Source: Herbaspirillum frisingense GSF30 (lineage in GTDB: Bacteria > Pseudomonadota > Gammaproteobacteria > Burkholderiales > Burkholderiaceae_D). Taken from it: DNA of 64,000 nucleotides. Positions 47,700 to 56,305 of the stretch are shown here, piece after piece (the first letter of the stretch is position 1; every line of letters starts with the position of its first letter). The notes under the pieces are model-generated. The model made no database searches. It saw only the letters and a program-made list of their open reading frames with translations, and had not been told where the DNA came from. The stretch spans positions 1 to 64,000 of the forward strand of contig NZ_AEEC02000003.1 of the NCBI RefSeq assembly GCF_000300975.2. The letters are read 5' to 3'. The position numbers were made by a program, and so were the translations under genes.

Positions 47700-47988
47700 G
47701 CGTTTTTGTGTGCATCAGACACAAACGCTATCAGGCAACGATAATCGGCGGCCGAAAACCACAATTATAAGAAAGCTGGCCCTTGAGGAAGTCCAAATTC
47801 AAAGAGGAATGATGCATGGAAGGAAAAAAAACGGCACACTCGCGAGTTGGTAGGAATAATTCGTCAGCTATGCGTCAATGAACGCGTACAGCAAGTCATC
47901 TCGCCAGTTATTGCATCGCAGCAACATCAGCACATCCGGTGTCGCCTGCCGCAATCAAGACCGATAGATCGTTAGACAGACAGTTCTC
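47700..47988. other. Intergenic region between recA promoter and response-regulator gene
   Basis: Divergent promoter region with A-rich stretches and no credible gene. A 14-codon open frame at about 47811 with an internal A-run is too short to call. The promoter of the response-regulator gene should lie here but shows no convincing -35/-10 pair. Confidence 0.4.
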
Positions 47989-49617
47989 ATGAGTTTAGTG
48001 CCCTTCAGCCATATCAGCGCCCTGCGCTGCCTGGTCATCGACGACATGCCGACGATGCGCCAGAACATCCGCATGCACCTCGGGCAGCTCGGGGTGACCA
48101 AGGTGGACCAGGCCGCCACGCCGGATGAGGCTATCCGTTTCGTGCAGTCTGGCACGTATGACCTGATCATCTGCGACTACAACCTGAACAAGGAAAGCAA
48201 CGGCCAGCAGCTGCTGGAGTTCTTCCGCACCCAGAACATGCTCTCGCCGACCTGCATGTTCATCATGGTCACCGCCGAGAGCGGCTACAACCTTGTGGCC
48301 AGCGCCGCCGAGTTCCAGCCGGACGCCTACATGCTCAAGCCGCTGACGGCCAGCCGCATCGCCGAGCGCGTGGACCGCCTGCTGGAAAAGCAGCACGCCA
48401 TGCTGCCGGTGACCGAGAAGATGAAGCGCAAGGACATCTCCGGTGCCATCCTGGAATGCGACAACGTCCTCAAGGCAGCGCCCAAGTGGATCGTGGAAAT
48501 CATGAAGACCAAGGGCACGCTGCTCATCGACCAGCGCCGCATCGACGAAGCCCGCGAAGTCTACAAGCAGGCGCTGGCCATGCGCGACGACCTGGTATGG
48601 GCCAAGATCGGACTTGCCCGTTGCAACATCGTGGCTGGCCAGATGGACGACGCCCGCATCATCGTGGAAGAAGTGCTGGCGCAGAACAAGCAGTTCATCG
48701 CCGCCTACGACCTGCTGGCGCAGATCGACGAGGCACAGGGCAACCAGGAAGGTGCACTGGAGGCGCTCACCAAGTCGTCCGAGATCATCCCTTCGGCGCG
48801 CCGCAGTCGCCTGGTGGGTGATGTCGCCTACCGCAGCGGCCACCTGGACCAGGCACGCGAAGCCTATGACAGGGTACTCAAGCACACCAAGGGTTCTCTG
48901 ACGGCACAGCCCACCGACCTGCTGTCGCTGGCGCAGGTACACGTCGACAGTGGCGACCCCGACGCCGCGCTGCGCCTGCTGGAGGCCGCACCGCGCCGCT
49001 ACGAGGAATCCAACATCTTCGTCTCGGCGCAGGCCGCTGTCCAGGCGCAGGCCTACGTGCAGCTGGGCGACTCGATCTCGGCCCAGCAGGCGTTCGAGAC
49101 CGCACGCCAGGCTGCCGCCAAGGAGTCCTCCGACACCACCACGCTGGCGCTGGCCAAGGCCGCCTTCTCGATGGGCAAGGACGAGGAAGGCGCCAAGCTG
49201 ATCGCCGAGGCCATCAAGTCCGATCACGAAAACACAACCCTCCAGATGCTGGCACGCAAGGTGCTTGCCGATACTGGCCGGGCCGGTCTGGCCGAAGAGC
49301 TGATCGACGGTGCCGTCAAGCATTGCATGAGCATCATCGCCGAAGCCAACGCCCTCATGCGCAGCGCCAAGCCGGACGAATCGCTGGCCAAGCTGGAAGA
49401 GGCGCTGGCCAGCATGCCCGAGAACACTGGCGTGCTGCTGGCCTCGGCGCAGCTGCATCTGCTGTGGATGAGCCAGCGCGGCTGGAATGAAGAATACGTC
49501 AAGCGCGTGCGCCGTTACCTGGCCACGCTGGATCGCCTTATCCCGGGCAACGATAGAGTCGCGAAGATGCACAAGTTCCTGCGCGATACCCTGAGCAAAG
49601 TAGCCCCGAAGAGCTGA
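47989..49617 (+). CDS. Response regulator with receiver and TPR domains
   Basis: Product of 542 residues. The receiver domain (about 12-135) has the acidic pair Asp18-Asp19, the phosphorylation site Asp63 in IICDYNL and Lys117 in YMLKPL. The rest is helical TPR repeats with no DNA-binding or enzymatic output domain. Output is therefore probably through protein-protein contacts. It lies 2 bases upstream of a small histidine-kinase gene on the same strand, so the two form a likely pair. Upstream, the divergent neighbour is recA. Target process unknown. Confidence 0.9.
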   Translation: MSLVPFSHISALRCLVIDDMPTMRQNIRMHLGQLGVTKVDQAATPDEAIRFVQSGTYDLIICDYNLNKESNGQQLLEFFRTQNMLSPTCMFIMVTAESGYNLVASAAEFQPDAYMLKPLTASRIAERVDRLLEKQHAMLPVTEKMKRKDISGAILECDNVLKAAPKWIVEIMKTKGTLLIDQRRIDEAREVYKQALAMRDDLVWAKIGLARCNIVAGQMDDARIIVEEVLAQNKQFIAAYDLLAQIDEAQGNQEGALEALTKSSEIIPSARRSRLVGDVAYRSGHLDQAREAYDRVLKHTKGSLTAQPTDLLSLAQVHVDSGDPDAALRLLEAAPRRYEESNIFVSAQAAVQAQAYVQLGDSISAQQAFETARQAAAKESSDTTTLALAKAAFSMGKDEEGAKLIAEAIKSDHENTTLQMLARKVLADTGRAGLAEELIDGAVKHCMSIIAEANALMRSAKPDESLAKLEEALASMPENTGVLLASAQLHLLWMSQRGWNEEYVKRVRRYLATLDRLIPGNDRVAKMHKFLRDTLSKVAPKS

Positions 49618-49619
49618 CC

Positions 49620-50225
49620 ATGGACCCCAAGCTTGCCGCGATCATCATTCACGACATCAAAAACTCCCTGGGCGTGCTAGAGGGGGAATTGCGCCGCCTG
49701 TCGGACGACGTGCCACGCGCCCAGCAGGCCCATGTCACCTGCCTGGCCCTGCAGGAAAAGCTGATCGCCTTCCTGACGTTGTACAAGGCTGATTCGCAAG
49801 GCCTGCGCGCGCAGGTCGAGGCGGTCTCGCCACTGGATTTCCTGGAGGCACTGGCGCGCGAGCAGGCGGTCAGCCGCAGCAGCGAGATCGCCCTGACCGT
49901 GGACGAGAGCGATATGCCGGTCATCGGTTTCTTCGACGAACACCTGGTGGCCCTGGCCCTGGAAGCAGCCCTGCAGAACGCCGGGCGTTTTGCCCGCACC
50001 CGTATCGTGCTCGGCTGCCGCAAGCATCCGGAAGGCGGGGTGATCTTCACCGTGCGTGACGACGGCCCCGGCATCGGCACCCAGGAAAAGAAGCCCTCGA
50101 CCGGCCTGGGCATGGACCTGTGCAATGCGATTGCCACCGCCCACAACAAGGAGACGCGCCACGGGGAGGCGCGCCTGTCCAATCATCCGGACGGCGGCGC
50201 GCTGTTCGAGCTGTGCCTGCCCTGA
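49620..50225 (+). CDS. Minimal soluble histidine kinase (no sensor domain)
   Basis: Product of 201 residues without membrane segments. A phosphoacceptor-like HDIKN motif lies at His11, directly at the N-terminus. The ATPase domain has the N box around Asn120 (ALQNAGRFA), the G1 box DDGPGIG starting at Asp147, and a late STGLGMDLC G2-like segment. The kinase thus consists of little more than dimerisation and catalytic domains and must be told its signal by another protein. The gene begins 2 bases after the receiver-TPR regulator, its presumed partner. It could alternatively act mainly as a phosphatase. Confidence 0.85.
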   Translation: MDPKLAAIIIHDIKNSLGVLEGELRRLSDDVPRAQQAHVTCLALQEKLIAFLTLYKADSQGLRAQVEAVSPLDFLEALAREQAVSRSSEIALTVDESDMPVIGFFDEHLVALALEAALQNAGRFARTRIVLGCRKHPEGGVIFTVRDDGPGIGTQEKKPSTGLGMDLCNAIATAHNKETRHGEARLSNHPDGGALFELCLP

Positions 50226-50439
50226 AACGGGTCGGCAAAGGCGCGATCGACTGATCGGCTGATCGACCCATGGCGCCAGCGTCACATACGCAAAGCGCAT
50301 ATCCAAGTGTGAAAATAGTCGTTCTGTCACCCGGGCTTCGTGCTTAGAGTGCTGGTTTGTCGCGCCGCTACGCGGGTATGGCCCCATCCGGGTCGTTCAC
50401 AGGCGGCGTCGCCCTTCCCTATCTCACGAGAACGAATCC

Positions 50440-51405
50440 ATGCGACGAAGACATTTTCTCGGCCTGGCACCGGCCGCGCTCGGCCTGGGTGCGCTGCTGC
50501 AGCCGAATGCTCAGGCCCAGAACGATAACAAGACCATCCGCATCGGCTACCAGAAGTCATCCACCCTGCTGACCATCATCAAGGCCAATGGCACACTGGA
50601 AAAGCGTCTCGGACCGTCCGGCGCGAAGATCAGCTGGCACGAGTTCACCAGTGGCCTGCCGCTGCTGGAAGCGCTCAATGTCGGCGGTATCGACCTCAGT
50701 GCGGACGTTGCCGATACGGTTCCCGTATTCGCCCAGGCGGCCGGGGCCAAGCTGGCCTATGTGGCACAGGAGTCACCCTCGCCATCGGCCCAGGCCATCG
50801 TCGTGCGTGTCGATTCGCCGCTGCGCCAGGTGAGCGAACTCAAGGGCAAGAAGATTGCGGTGACCAAGGCTGCCGGCGTGCACTATCTGCTGATCGCCAG
50901 CCTGGAAAAGGCGGGCCTGAAATTCAGCGATGTCGATGCCGCCTATCTGTCGCCAGCCGATGGGCGCGCTGCATTCGAACGTGGCAGCGTCGATGCCTGG
51001 GTGACCTGGGATCCCTTCCTGGCGGGTGTGCAGCGGCAGTCGCAGGTGCGCATTCTGGCCGATGGGCGCGGCGTGGCAGACTATCAGCGTTACTACCTGG
51101 CCTCCGCCAGCTTTGCCCAGGCGCGTCCGGATGTCCTCCAGGTAGTGTTCGATGAATTGAAGAAGGCAGGGATACAAGCCAAGCAACAGCCCGACCAGAC
51201 GGCTGCCTTCCTGGCGCCGCTCTGGGGGCTCGATGCACAGACCATCGTCCTGGCCAACAGCCGGCGCAGCTATGAGGTGCGCGCCATCAGGCTGGATGCA
51301 TTGGGCGAACAGCAACGTATCGCCGATACCTTCTTCGCCGCCGGCCTGCTACCCAGAAAGGTCAATTCCAGCGATGTCGCGATCTGGACACCGGGGCAAG
51401 GCTGA
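50440..51405 (+). CDS. ABC transporter substrate-binding protein, sulfonate (SsuA) type
   Basis: Periplasmic binding protein of 321 residues. The N-terminus MRRRHFLGLAPAALGLGALL looks like a twin-arginine signal (R-R-x-F-L), cleaved near A-Q-A-Q. The mature part has IRIGYQKSSTLL and LSADVADTVPVFAQAAGA, typical of the SsuA/NrtA-like group that binds sulfonates, taurine or nitrate. No permease or ATPase gene is adjacent, so it is an orphan here. Ligand uncertain. Confidence 0.88.
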   Translation: MRRRHFLGLAPAALGLGALLQPNAQAQNDNKTIRIGYQKSSTLLTIIKANGTLEKRLGPSGAKISWHEFTSGLPLLEALNVGGIDLSADVADTVPVFAQAAGAKLAYVAQESPSPSAQAIVVRVDSPLRQVSELKGKKIAVTKAAGVHYLLIASLEKAGLKFSDVDAAYLSPADGRAAFERGSVDAWVTWDPFLAGVQRQSQVRILADGRGVADYQRYYLASASFAQARPDVLQVVFDELKKAGIQAKQQPDQTAAFLAPLWGLDAQTIVLANSRRSYEVRAIRLDALGEQQRIADTFFAAGLLPRKVNSSDVAIWTPGQG

Positions 51406-51407
51406 CC

Positions 51408-51536
51408 ATGGACGGCCTGGATCGCATCACCCTTCTGTTGCTGGCTTTTCTGGTTGTGGTGGCGCTGCTGTTTCCGCTTTCGGAAGGACGTGCCCACCGA
51501 CGCGAAAAGCACAGGCAGGATAGACGGGATGAATGA
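51408..51536 (+). CDS. Possible small membrane protein, 42 residues
   Basis: An ATG two bases after the binding-protein stop (TGACCATGG) opens a 42-codon frame. The product has one strong hydrophobic helix (residues 7-24) followed by a very basic, charged tail (HRREKHRQDRR). A terminator starts six bases after its stop. The same TGACCATGGAC junction links the regulator and kinase genes upstream, which supports translation by coupling. No family is recognised and it may be spurious. Confidence 0.45.
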   Translation: MDGLDRITLLLLAFLVVVALLFPLSEGRAHRREKHRQDRRDE

Positions 51537-51541
51537 AACGA

Positions 51542-51567
51542 GCGCCGCTGATGCGGTGCTTTTTTTT
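51542..51567 (+). terminator. Intrinsic terminator after binding-protein gene
   Basis: GCGCCGC/GCGGTGC stem (51542-51548 with 51553-51559; one G-T wobble), loop TGAT, followed by eight T. Confidence 0.85.
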
Positions 51568-51663
51568 GCGCAAGGCAAGGATGGGATGTCGGTACGAAAC
51601 AGCTCAAGACGGGAACAGCGTCTTTGCGGAACACTTCCTGAAAAACGACTGGCGTGGAATGCA

Positions 51664-51693
51664 CAAAAAAAACCGCCGGCAAAAGCCGGCGGT
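51664..51693 (-). terminator. Intrinsic terminator of the Tim44-domain gene
   Basis: ACCGCCGGC/GCCGGCGGT (51672-51680 with 51685-51693) with a 4-base loop; on the minus strand a run of seven or more T follows. Confidence 0.88.
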
Positions 51694-51738
51694 AAAACGG
51701 ACTGGCGACGCTCATCCACTAACCGCCGCCTTCCGCGC

Positions 51739-51764
51739 CAAACTGATACTTCAAACTGATACTT
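51739..51764. repeat. Tandem 13-bp duplication
   Basis: CAAACTGATACTT occurs twice without spacer (51739-51751 and 51752-51764), in the space after the Tim44-domain gene. It looks like a simple slippage or duplication product. Confidence 0.8.
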
Positions 51765-51797
51765 GCTACATGAACTTCATGGACTGTGGTGCTGCGA

Positions 51798-52751
51798 TCA
51801 CGCCGACACCGGGTCCAGCTGCTGGATACCTGCCAGCACCCAGCCACCCTGGCCGGCAGCCGGCTTGGACAGGTTCCAGATTTCGGCGAACTGGGCAGGC
51901 GAAGCAGTCGGATCTTCCTTGATGAAACCGAAGAACTTGACGCTGGCCAGGTAATCATTGCCCACGGTCTCCACGCCAAGCACTTCAGCATCCAGAGAGA
52001 CCACATCGGTCTGGTTGGAAGCAGCGCCGCGTTCCTGGATCTGCAGACGCAGCTCGGCGAACATTTCGGGCGTGGTGAATTCACGGATGTCGTTGATGTC
52101 GGCCTTGTCCCATGCCGCTTGCAGGCGGATGAAATAGGTCTTGGCATTGCGCACGAAGCCCACCGTGTCGAAGCCCGCCGGGACGCCGTAGGCCGGGACC
52201 GCTTCGGCATTGCCGAAACCGCCACCGAAACCACCTTGCGGTGCAGCTGCAGGCGCTTCGCCGGTCTTCAACATCGAGCCGATCTGGGGCGTGGCCGAGG
52301 CATTGTCAGAGGCTTGCGGCGCCGCGCCAGCCCAGGCCGGCGTCGGCTGCGAAGCTTCCTGCTTGCGACGGAACAGACGGATCACGAACATGATCGCCAG
52401 GGCGATCAGGGCCACGGTCAGGATGGTGCTGATCATGCTGGCCAGGGCGCCACCCAGGCCGAAGTGCGACAGCAGTGCGCCCAGGCCCAGGCCCAGCAGC
52501 GCGCCACCCAGCAGGCCCTTCCACATGCTCGGCTTGGCTGCGGCAGCAGCCGGTGCGGCGGCAGGCGCGGCCGGCTTGGCGGCAGCGGCCTGGTTCTGTT
52601 GCATCGGGGCAGGACTCTGCGCCTGACGGCTGGCGCCGGAGGACTGTTTGCCGATCGAGCCGCCACCGCCAAGACGCTTGGCTTCGACGGTCGAAATGCC
52701 AACAGACAGCGTCATCACCGCCACTATCAGCGCGACAAATGCTTTTTTCAT
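51798..52751 (-). CDS. Tim44-like domain protein
   Basis: Product of 317 residues. A signal peptide ends near V-E-A. A low-complexity Gly/Ala/Pro/Gln region follows (about 30-80), then a Gly-rich hydrophobic pair of segments (GALLGLGLGALL and a following helix about 105-130). A C-terminal Tim44/MRPL45-like domain covers about 190-315, with FVRNAKTYFIRLQAAWDKAD. In mitochondria Tim44 links import motor and membrane; the bacterial role is unknown. The ATG at 52751 follows GGAGAAAGC. Confidence 0.88.
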   Translation of the reverse strand: MKKAFVALIVAVMTLSVGISTVEAKRLGGGGSIGKQSSGASRQAQSPAPMQQNQAAAAKPAAPAAAPAAAAAKPSMWKGLLGGALLGLGLGALLSHFGLGGALASMISTILTVALIALAIMFVIRLFRRKQEASQPTPAWAGAAPQASDNASATPQIGSMLKTGEAPAAAPQGGFGGGFGNAEAVPAYGVPAGFDTVGFVRNAKTYFIRLQAAWDKADINDIREFTTPEMFAELRLQIQERGAASNQTDVVSLDAEVLGVETVGNDYLASVKFFGFIKEDPTASPAQFAEIWNLSKPAAGQGGWVLAGIQQLDPVSA

Positions 52752-52961
52752 GCTTTCTCCTAGAGGATTCTGATGATGTGATGCGGTCACATCGGCCGTA
52801 ATTCGTAAAACTGGTGAGGTACCCAGGCTGGTTCAGCGCCGGCGCAGGCAGGCGGGCGCAGGTCGCGAACGCGCATGTCACTGCAGTCGCAGCACGCGTG
52901 GCCTCAGGGGTTCAAGGGCAATTCAGCGGGCGCGGCAGGACAGTCGCGCTAGGCGACGGGA

Positions 52962-53378
52962 TCAGGCCCGGGGAGGACGTCCTGCGCGAGGCAGGAAGGG
53001 AGGTTGCATGGCGGCATCGCTACGCAGAGCGGGCGCCAGACGGGAAGTTTGCGGCACGACGGCCAGCGACTGGATCAGCACGGGTTCGTCGCCGATGCCC
53101 GCGTGCGTGGAAAAATCTTCACCGCTGTCAGCATAACCGGCACCGTCATCGTCATTGACGGCGGCGTCGGCCACCACGGCGTGCGACTGGTCGTCGGTAG
53201 CGGCATGGTCAGCCAGGGAAACGGTCTTGGCAGCAAGATGCTGCACCGCCACGGTGGCGTGGGTCCGAACCGGGACGGAGAAATCGGTTGCGGCCATCGA
53301 GCTGGCGTACGTCAGCACCGCTGCAAAAACTTGCACCGGTAACAGACAGATCAGCAGAAGGACCCACAAACGTTTCAT
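52962..53378 (-). CDS. Hypothetical secreted protein
   Basis: Product of 138 residues with an N-terminal signal sequence (MKRLWVLLLICLLPVQVFA). The remainder is Ala/Val/Asp/His-rich with several scattered His and Asp residues. It ends in PPFLPRAGRPPRA, a Pro/Arg-rich tail. No cysteine is present in the mature part. I recognise no family. The start is the ATG at 53378, since the TTG at 53393 overlaps the likely ribosome-binding site. It is divergent from the tctD-like regulator gene. Confidence 0.6.
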   Translation of the reverse strand: MKRLWVLLLICLLPVQVFAAVLTYASSMAATDFSVPVRTHATVAVQHLAAKTVSLADHAATDDQSHAVVADAAVNDDDGAGYADSGEDFSTHAGIGDEPVLIQSLAVVPQTSRLAPALRSDAAMQPPFLPRAGRPPRA

Positions 53379-53542
53379 CAGATTTTCCAGCAAATGATGC
53401 GAGAAATTATATCAACAAAAATTGCGCTGGCAGCAAGTAAATGTTGCCGGCCTCGATACTATAAGGCCAAAGCGTCATAGTTCAATGCGCTATCCCGGAA
53501 TTGTTACATTTCATGCGATCGGCGCATCAAGCTGCCCGGTTT

Positions 53543-53559
53543 ATCAGGATTTCCCTGAT
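53543..53559. repeat. Short inverted repeat upstream of tctD-like gene
   Basis: ATCAGG/CCTGAT with a 5-base spacer lies in an AT-richer stretch about 105 bases before the regulator start. It could be an operator; the evidence is weak. Confidence 0.3.
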
Positions 53560-53659
53560 TTGCATTGGCAATTGAATTAGTGGAATATGAAGGAAAATTA
53601 CCATAACAATTCAACCATCCGAGACAAATCAGCCGAGTCCGACTCGCTGACCGATTCCT

Positions 53660-54370
53660 ATGCGCATCCTCCTTGCTGAAGACGACAGCGTACTGGCCGA
53701 CGGTCTGACCCGGTCCCTGCGCCATTCCGGCTATGCCGCCGATTGTGTCAAGAATGGCGTGGAAGCCGATTCGGCGCTGTCGACCCAGGACTTCGATCTG
53801 CTGATCCTGGACCTGGGCCTGCCCAAGATGTCGGGCCTGGAAGTGTTGCGCCGCCTGCGCGCACGCAATTCGCGCCTGCCGGTGCTGATCCTGACGGCCG
53901 CCGATTCCGTCGAGCAACGTGTGCAAGGCCTGGACCTGGGCGCCGACGACTATATGGCCAAGCCCTTTGCCCTGTCGGAGCTGGAAGCCCGGGTGCGCGC
54001 CCTGACCCGGCGCGGCGCCGGTGGCGGCCCCACCGTGATCAAGCACGGCCCGTTGTCGTTCGACCAGGTCGGTCGCATCGCCTATATCGGCGAGCAGATG
54101 CTGGAATTATCGGCGCGGGAACTGGGACTTCTGGAAGTATTATTGCAACGCACGGGTCGCCTGGTCTCCAAGGAACAACTGGTGGACCACCTGTGCGAAT
54201 GGGGAGAGGAAGTCAGCAACAATGCCATCGAGGTCTATGTCCATCGTCTGCGCAAGAAAATCGAGGTCGGCGGCGTACGTATCGCTACCGTGCGCGGGCT
54301 CGGCTATTGCCTGGAAAAACTCCCCGAAGCCGGTACCGCACCGCTGGTGGCATCCAACAGCGTGGCCTGA
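53660..54370 (+). CDS. tctD: OmpR-family response regulator (TctD-like)
   Basis: DNA-binding regulator of 236 residues. The receiver domain has Glu7-Asp8-Asp9, the phosphorylation site Asp51 in LLILDLGLP and Lys101 in YMAKPF. The winged-helix domain contains LSARELGLLEVLL, SNNAIEVYVHRLRKKI and RGLGYCL. The sensor kinase gene follows after 50 bases, and a sodium symporter follows that, so it may control that transporter. The symbol marks resemblance to TctD rather than proven citrate function. Confidence 0.9.
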   Translation: MRILLAEDDSVLADGLTRSLRHSGYAADCVKNGVEADSALSTQDFDLLILDLGLPKMSGLEVLRRLRARNSRLPVLILTAADSVEQRVQGLDLGADDYMAKPFALSELEARVRALTRRGAGGGPTVIKHGPLSFDQVGRIAYIGEQMLELSARELGLLEVLLQRTGRLVSKEQLVDHLCEWGEEVSNNAIEVYVHRLRKKIEVGGVRIATVRGLGYCLEKLPEAGTAPLVASNSVA

Positions 54371-54420
54371 GCCAACGCCCTCCCCCTCACACATCGCACG
54401 CGCGCCCGCGCTGATCCGTC

Positions 54421-56019
54421 ATGACAGCGCGTGATCCCTCCGCCGCAGCGTCCGCCACGCCCGAGCCGCAGACGCAGTCGCACCCCGAAGCCCAGCCCGG
54501 CCAGACACCCCGCAAGAAGCGGCGCGCCGCCCTGGCCACGCAACCGGTAGAGCGCATCCAGCGCTCGCTGTTCGGTGAAATCCTCGACTGGATGCTGGCC
54601 CCGCTGCTGCTGCTGTGGCCGATGAGCATCGCCATCACTTACCTGATCGCCCAATCGATCGCCAACCAGCCCTTCGACCGTGCCCTGGAAGACAGTGTCA
54701 CCGTACTCGCCCAGCAGGTCTCCGAAGTCAACGGCAAGGTGGTCGCGCGCCTGCCGGTCTCGGCCCGCGACCTGCTGCGCGCCGACGACATCGACAACAT
54801 CTACTACAAGGTCACCGGCCCCAACGGCGAATATGTGGAAGGCGACGTCGACATGCCGCAGCCGCCGGCAGAAGAAGATCGCAGCACCATCGGTACCGTG
54901 CAGTTCCGCAACGACATCCTGCACGGCAGCGATGTGCGCATCGCCATGCTGCAGGTGGACCTGCGTCGTAGTCCGGCCCAGCGCGCCGCGCAGCGCGAGC
55001 CGCGACTGGCCACGGTCCAGGTCGGCGAGACCCTGGAAAAACGCGCCCAGCTGGCCAACGAAATCATCAAAGGCGTGATCCTGCCGCAGTTCGTGATCCT
55101 GCCGGTCGCACTGGCGCTGGTGTGGTTCGCACTCTCGCGTGGCCTGTCGCCCCTGTCCGAATTGCAGCAGCGCATCCGCGCGCGCCGGCCGGATGACCTC
55201 TCACCCATCGACTCCGGCCAGGTACCCGAGGAAATCTCGCCCCTGGTCCGGTCGCTCAACGACATGCTGGCGCGCCTGTCGCAGACCATCGCCATCCAGA
55301 AACGCTTCATCGCCGACGCCGCACACCAGATGAAGACCCCGCTGGCCGGCATGCGCATGCAATCCGAACTGGCCCTGCGCCAGGATGATCAGGTGGATGT
55401 GCGCCGCTCGCTGGAACAACTGGCCAAGAGTTCGGAAACCGCCACCCGCCTGGTCAACCAGCTGCTGTCGCTGGCCCGCGCCGAGAACCAGCAATCGCAG
55501 TCCGGCGGCATGGCCGCACTGGAATTGAACGAACTGGCCCGCAGCGTGGTGCAGGAGTGGGTGCCGATGTCCTTCACCCAGCGCATCGACCTGGGTTTCG
55601 AGCAGCCCAACCATCCCATCATGATCACCGGCAACGCCATCATGCTGCGCGAGCTCTTGTCCAACCTGCTGGACAATGCCCTGCATTACACGCCGCATGA
55701 CGGCAGCGGCCGCGTCACCGTGCGCGCCCGCACCGACGAAGGGGGCGGCCTGGCCATCCTGGAAGTGGAAGACAACGGCCCCGGCATCCCCGCCGCCGAG
55801 CGCGCCAACGTGTTCGAGCGCTTCTATCGCATCCTCGGCACACCCAGCACCGGCAGCGGCCTGGGCCTGGCCATCGTGCGCGAGATCGCCCAGCAGCACG
55901 ATGCCGCCGTCGAGATCACCCACAACCCGCGCAGCACCGATCCCAAACAACCGGGCAGCCTGTTCCGCGTGAGCTTTCGCATGATGCCCAATACGCCTTT
56001 CCTAGACGACATCACCTGA
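54421..56019 (+). CDS. tctE: Sensor histidine kinase (TctE-like)
   Basis: Membrane kinase of 532 residues. It has a Pro/Arg-rich cytoplasmic N-terminus (about 1-50) and a first helix around residues 58-78. A periplasmic sensor region of the TctE type follows (about 80-220), then a second helix (about 222-242). The phosphoacceptor is His302 in AAHQMKTPLAGMR. The ATPase motifs are LLSNLLDNALHYTP, VEDNGPGIP and GSGLGLAIV. Partner of the preceding regulator; the symporter genes begin one base after its stop. Ligand unknown. Confidence 0.92.
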   Translation: MTARDPSAAASATPEPQTQSHPEAQPGQTPRKKRRAALATQPVERIQRSLFGEILDWMLAPLLLLWPMSIAITYLIAQSIANQPFDRALEDSVTVLAQQVSEVNGKVVARLPVSARDLLRADDIDNIYYKVTGPNGEYVEGDVDMPQPPAEEDRSTIGTVQFRNDILHGSDVRIAMLQVDLRRSPAQRAAQREPRLATVQVGETLEKRAQLANEIIKGVILPQFVILPVALALVWFALSRGLSPLSELQQRIRARRPDDLSPIDSGQVPEEISPLVRSLNDMLARLSQTIAIQKRFIADAAHQMKTPLAGMRMQSELALRQDDQVDVRRSLEQLAKSSETATRLVNQLLSLARAENQQSQSGGMAALELNELARSVVQEWVPMSFTQRIDLGFEQPNHPIMITGNAIMLRELLSNLLDNALHYTPHDGSGRVTVRARTDEGGGLAILEVEDNGPGIPAAERANVFERFYRILGTPSTGSGLGLAIVREIAQQHDAAVEITHNPRSTDPKQPGSLFRVSFRMMPNTPFLDDIT

Positions 56020-56020
56020 C

Positions 56021-56305
56021 ATGGACCACGGCTCCCCTCCCCTCGACCCCGGCAACCAATGGCACCGCACGCGCCGCATGACCGGATGGCTGCTGGCGCT
56101 GTGGTTCCTGGCCACGTTCTTCTTCATCTACTTCGCCCGCGAACTGGACCAGGTACACCTGTTCGGCTGGCCGATCTCCTTCTACATGGCGGCGCAGGGC
56201 ATGATGCTGATCTACCTGGCCATCGTCGTCATCTACGTACGGCGCATGCGGCGCATCGAACAACTGGTCAGACGTGAACAAGGCGAGCCCTGGCATGGAG
56301 AGTAA
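56021..56305 (+). CDS. Sodium:solute symporter small subunit (DUF4212)
   Basis: Small membrane protein of 94 residues with two hydrophobic helices separated by a short loop (FARELDQVHLFGWPISFYMAAQG). This matches the DUF4212 small-subunit family that always accompanies a particular solute:sodium symporter group. It overlaps the large-subunit gene by 11 bases and begins immediately after the kinase gene. Confidence 0.92.
   Translation: MDHGSPPLDPGNQWHRTRRMTGWLLALWFLATFFFIYFARELDQVHLFGWPISFYMAAQGMMLIYLAIVVIYVRRMRRIEQLVRREQGEPWHGE

Noticed and set aside
47811-47855. 14-codon open frame upstream of the response-regulator gene
   Set aside because: Too short, contains a long A-run and has no ribosome-binding site of note.
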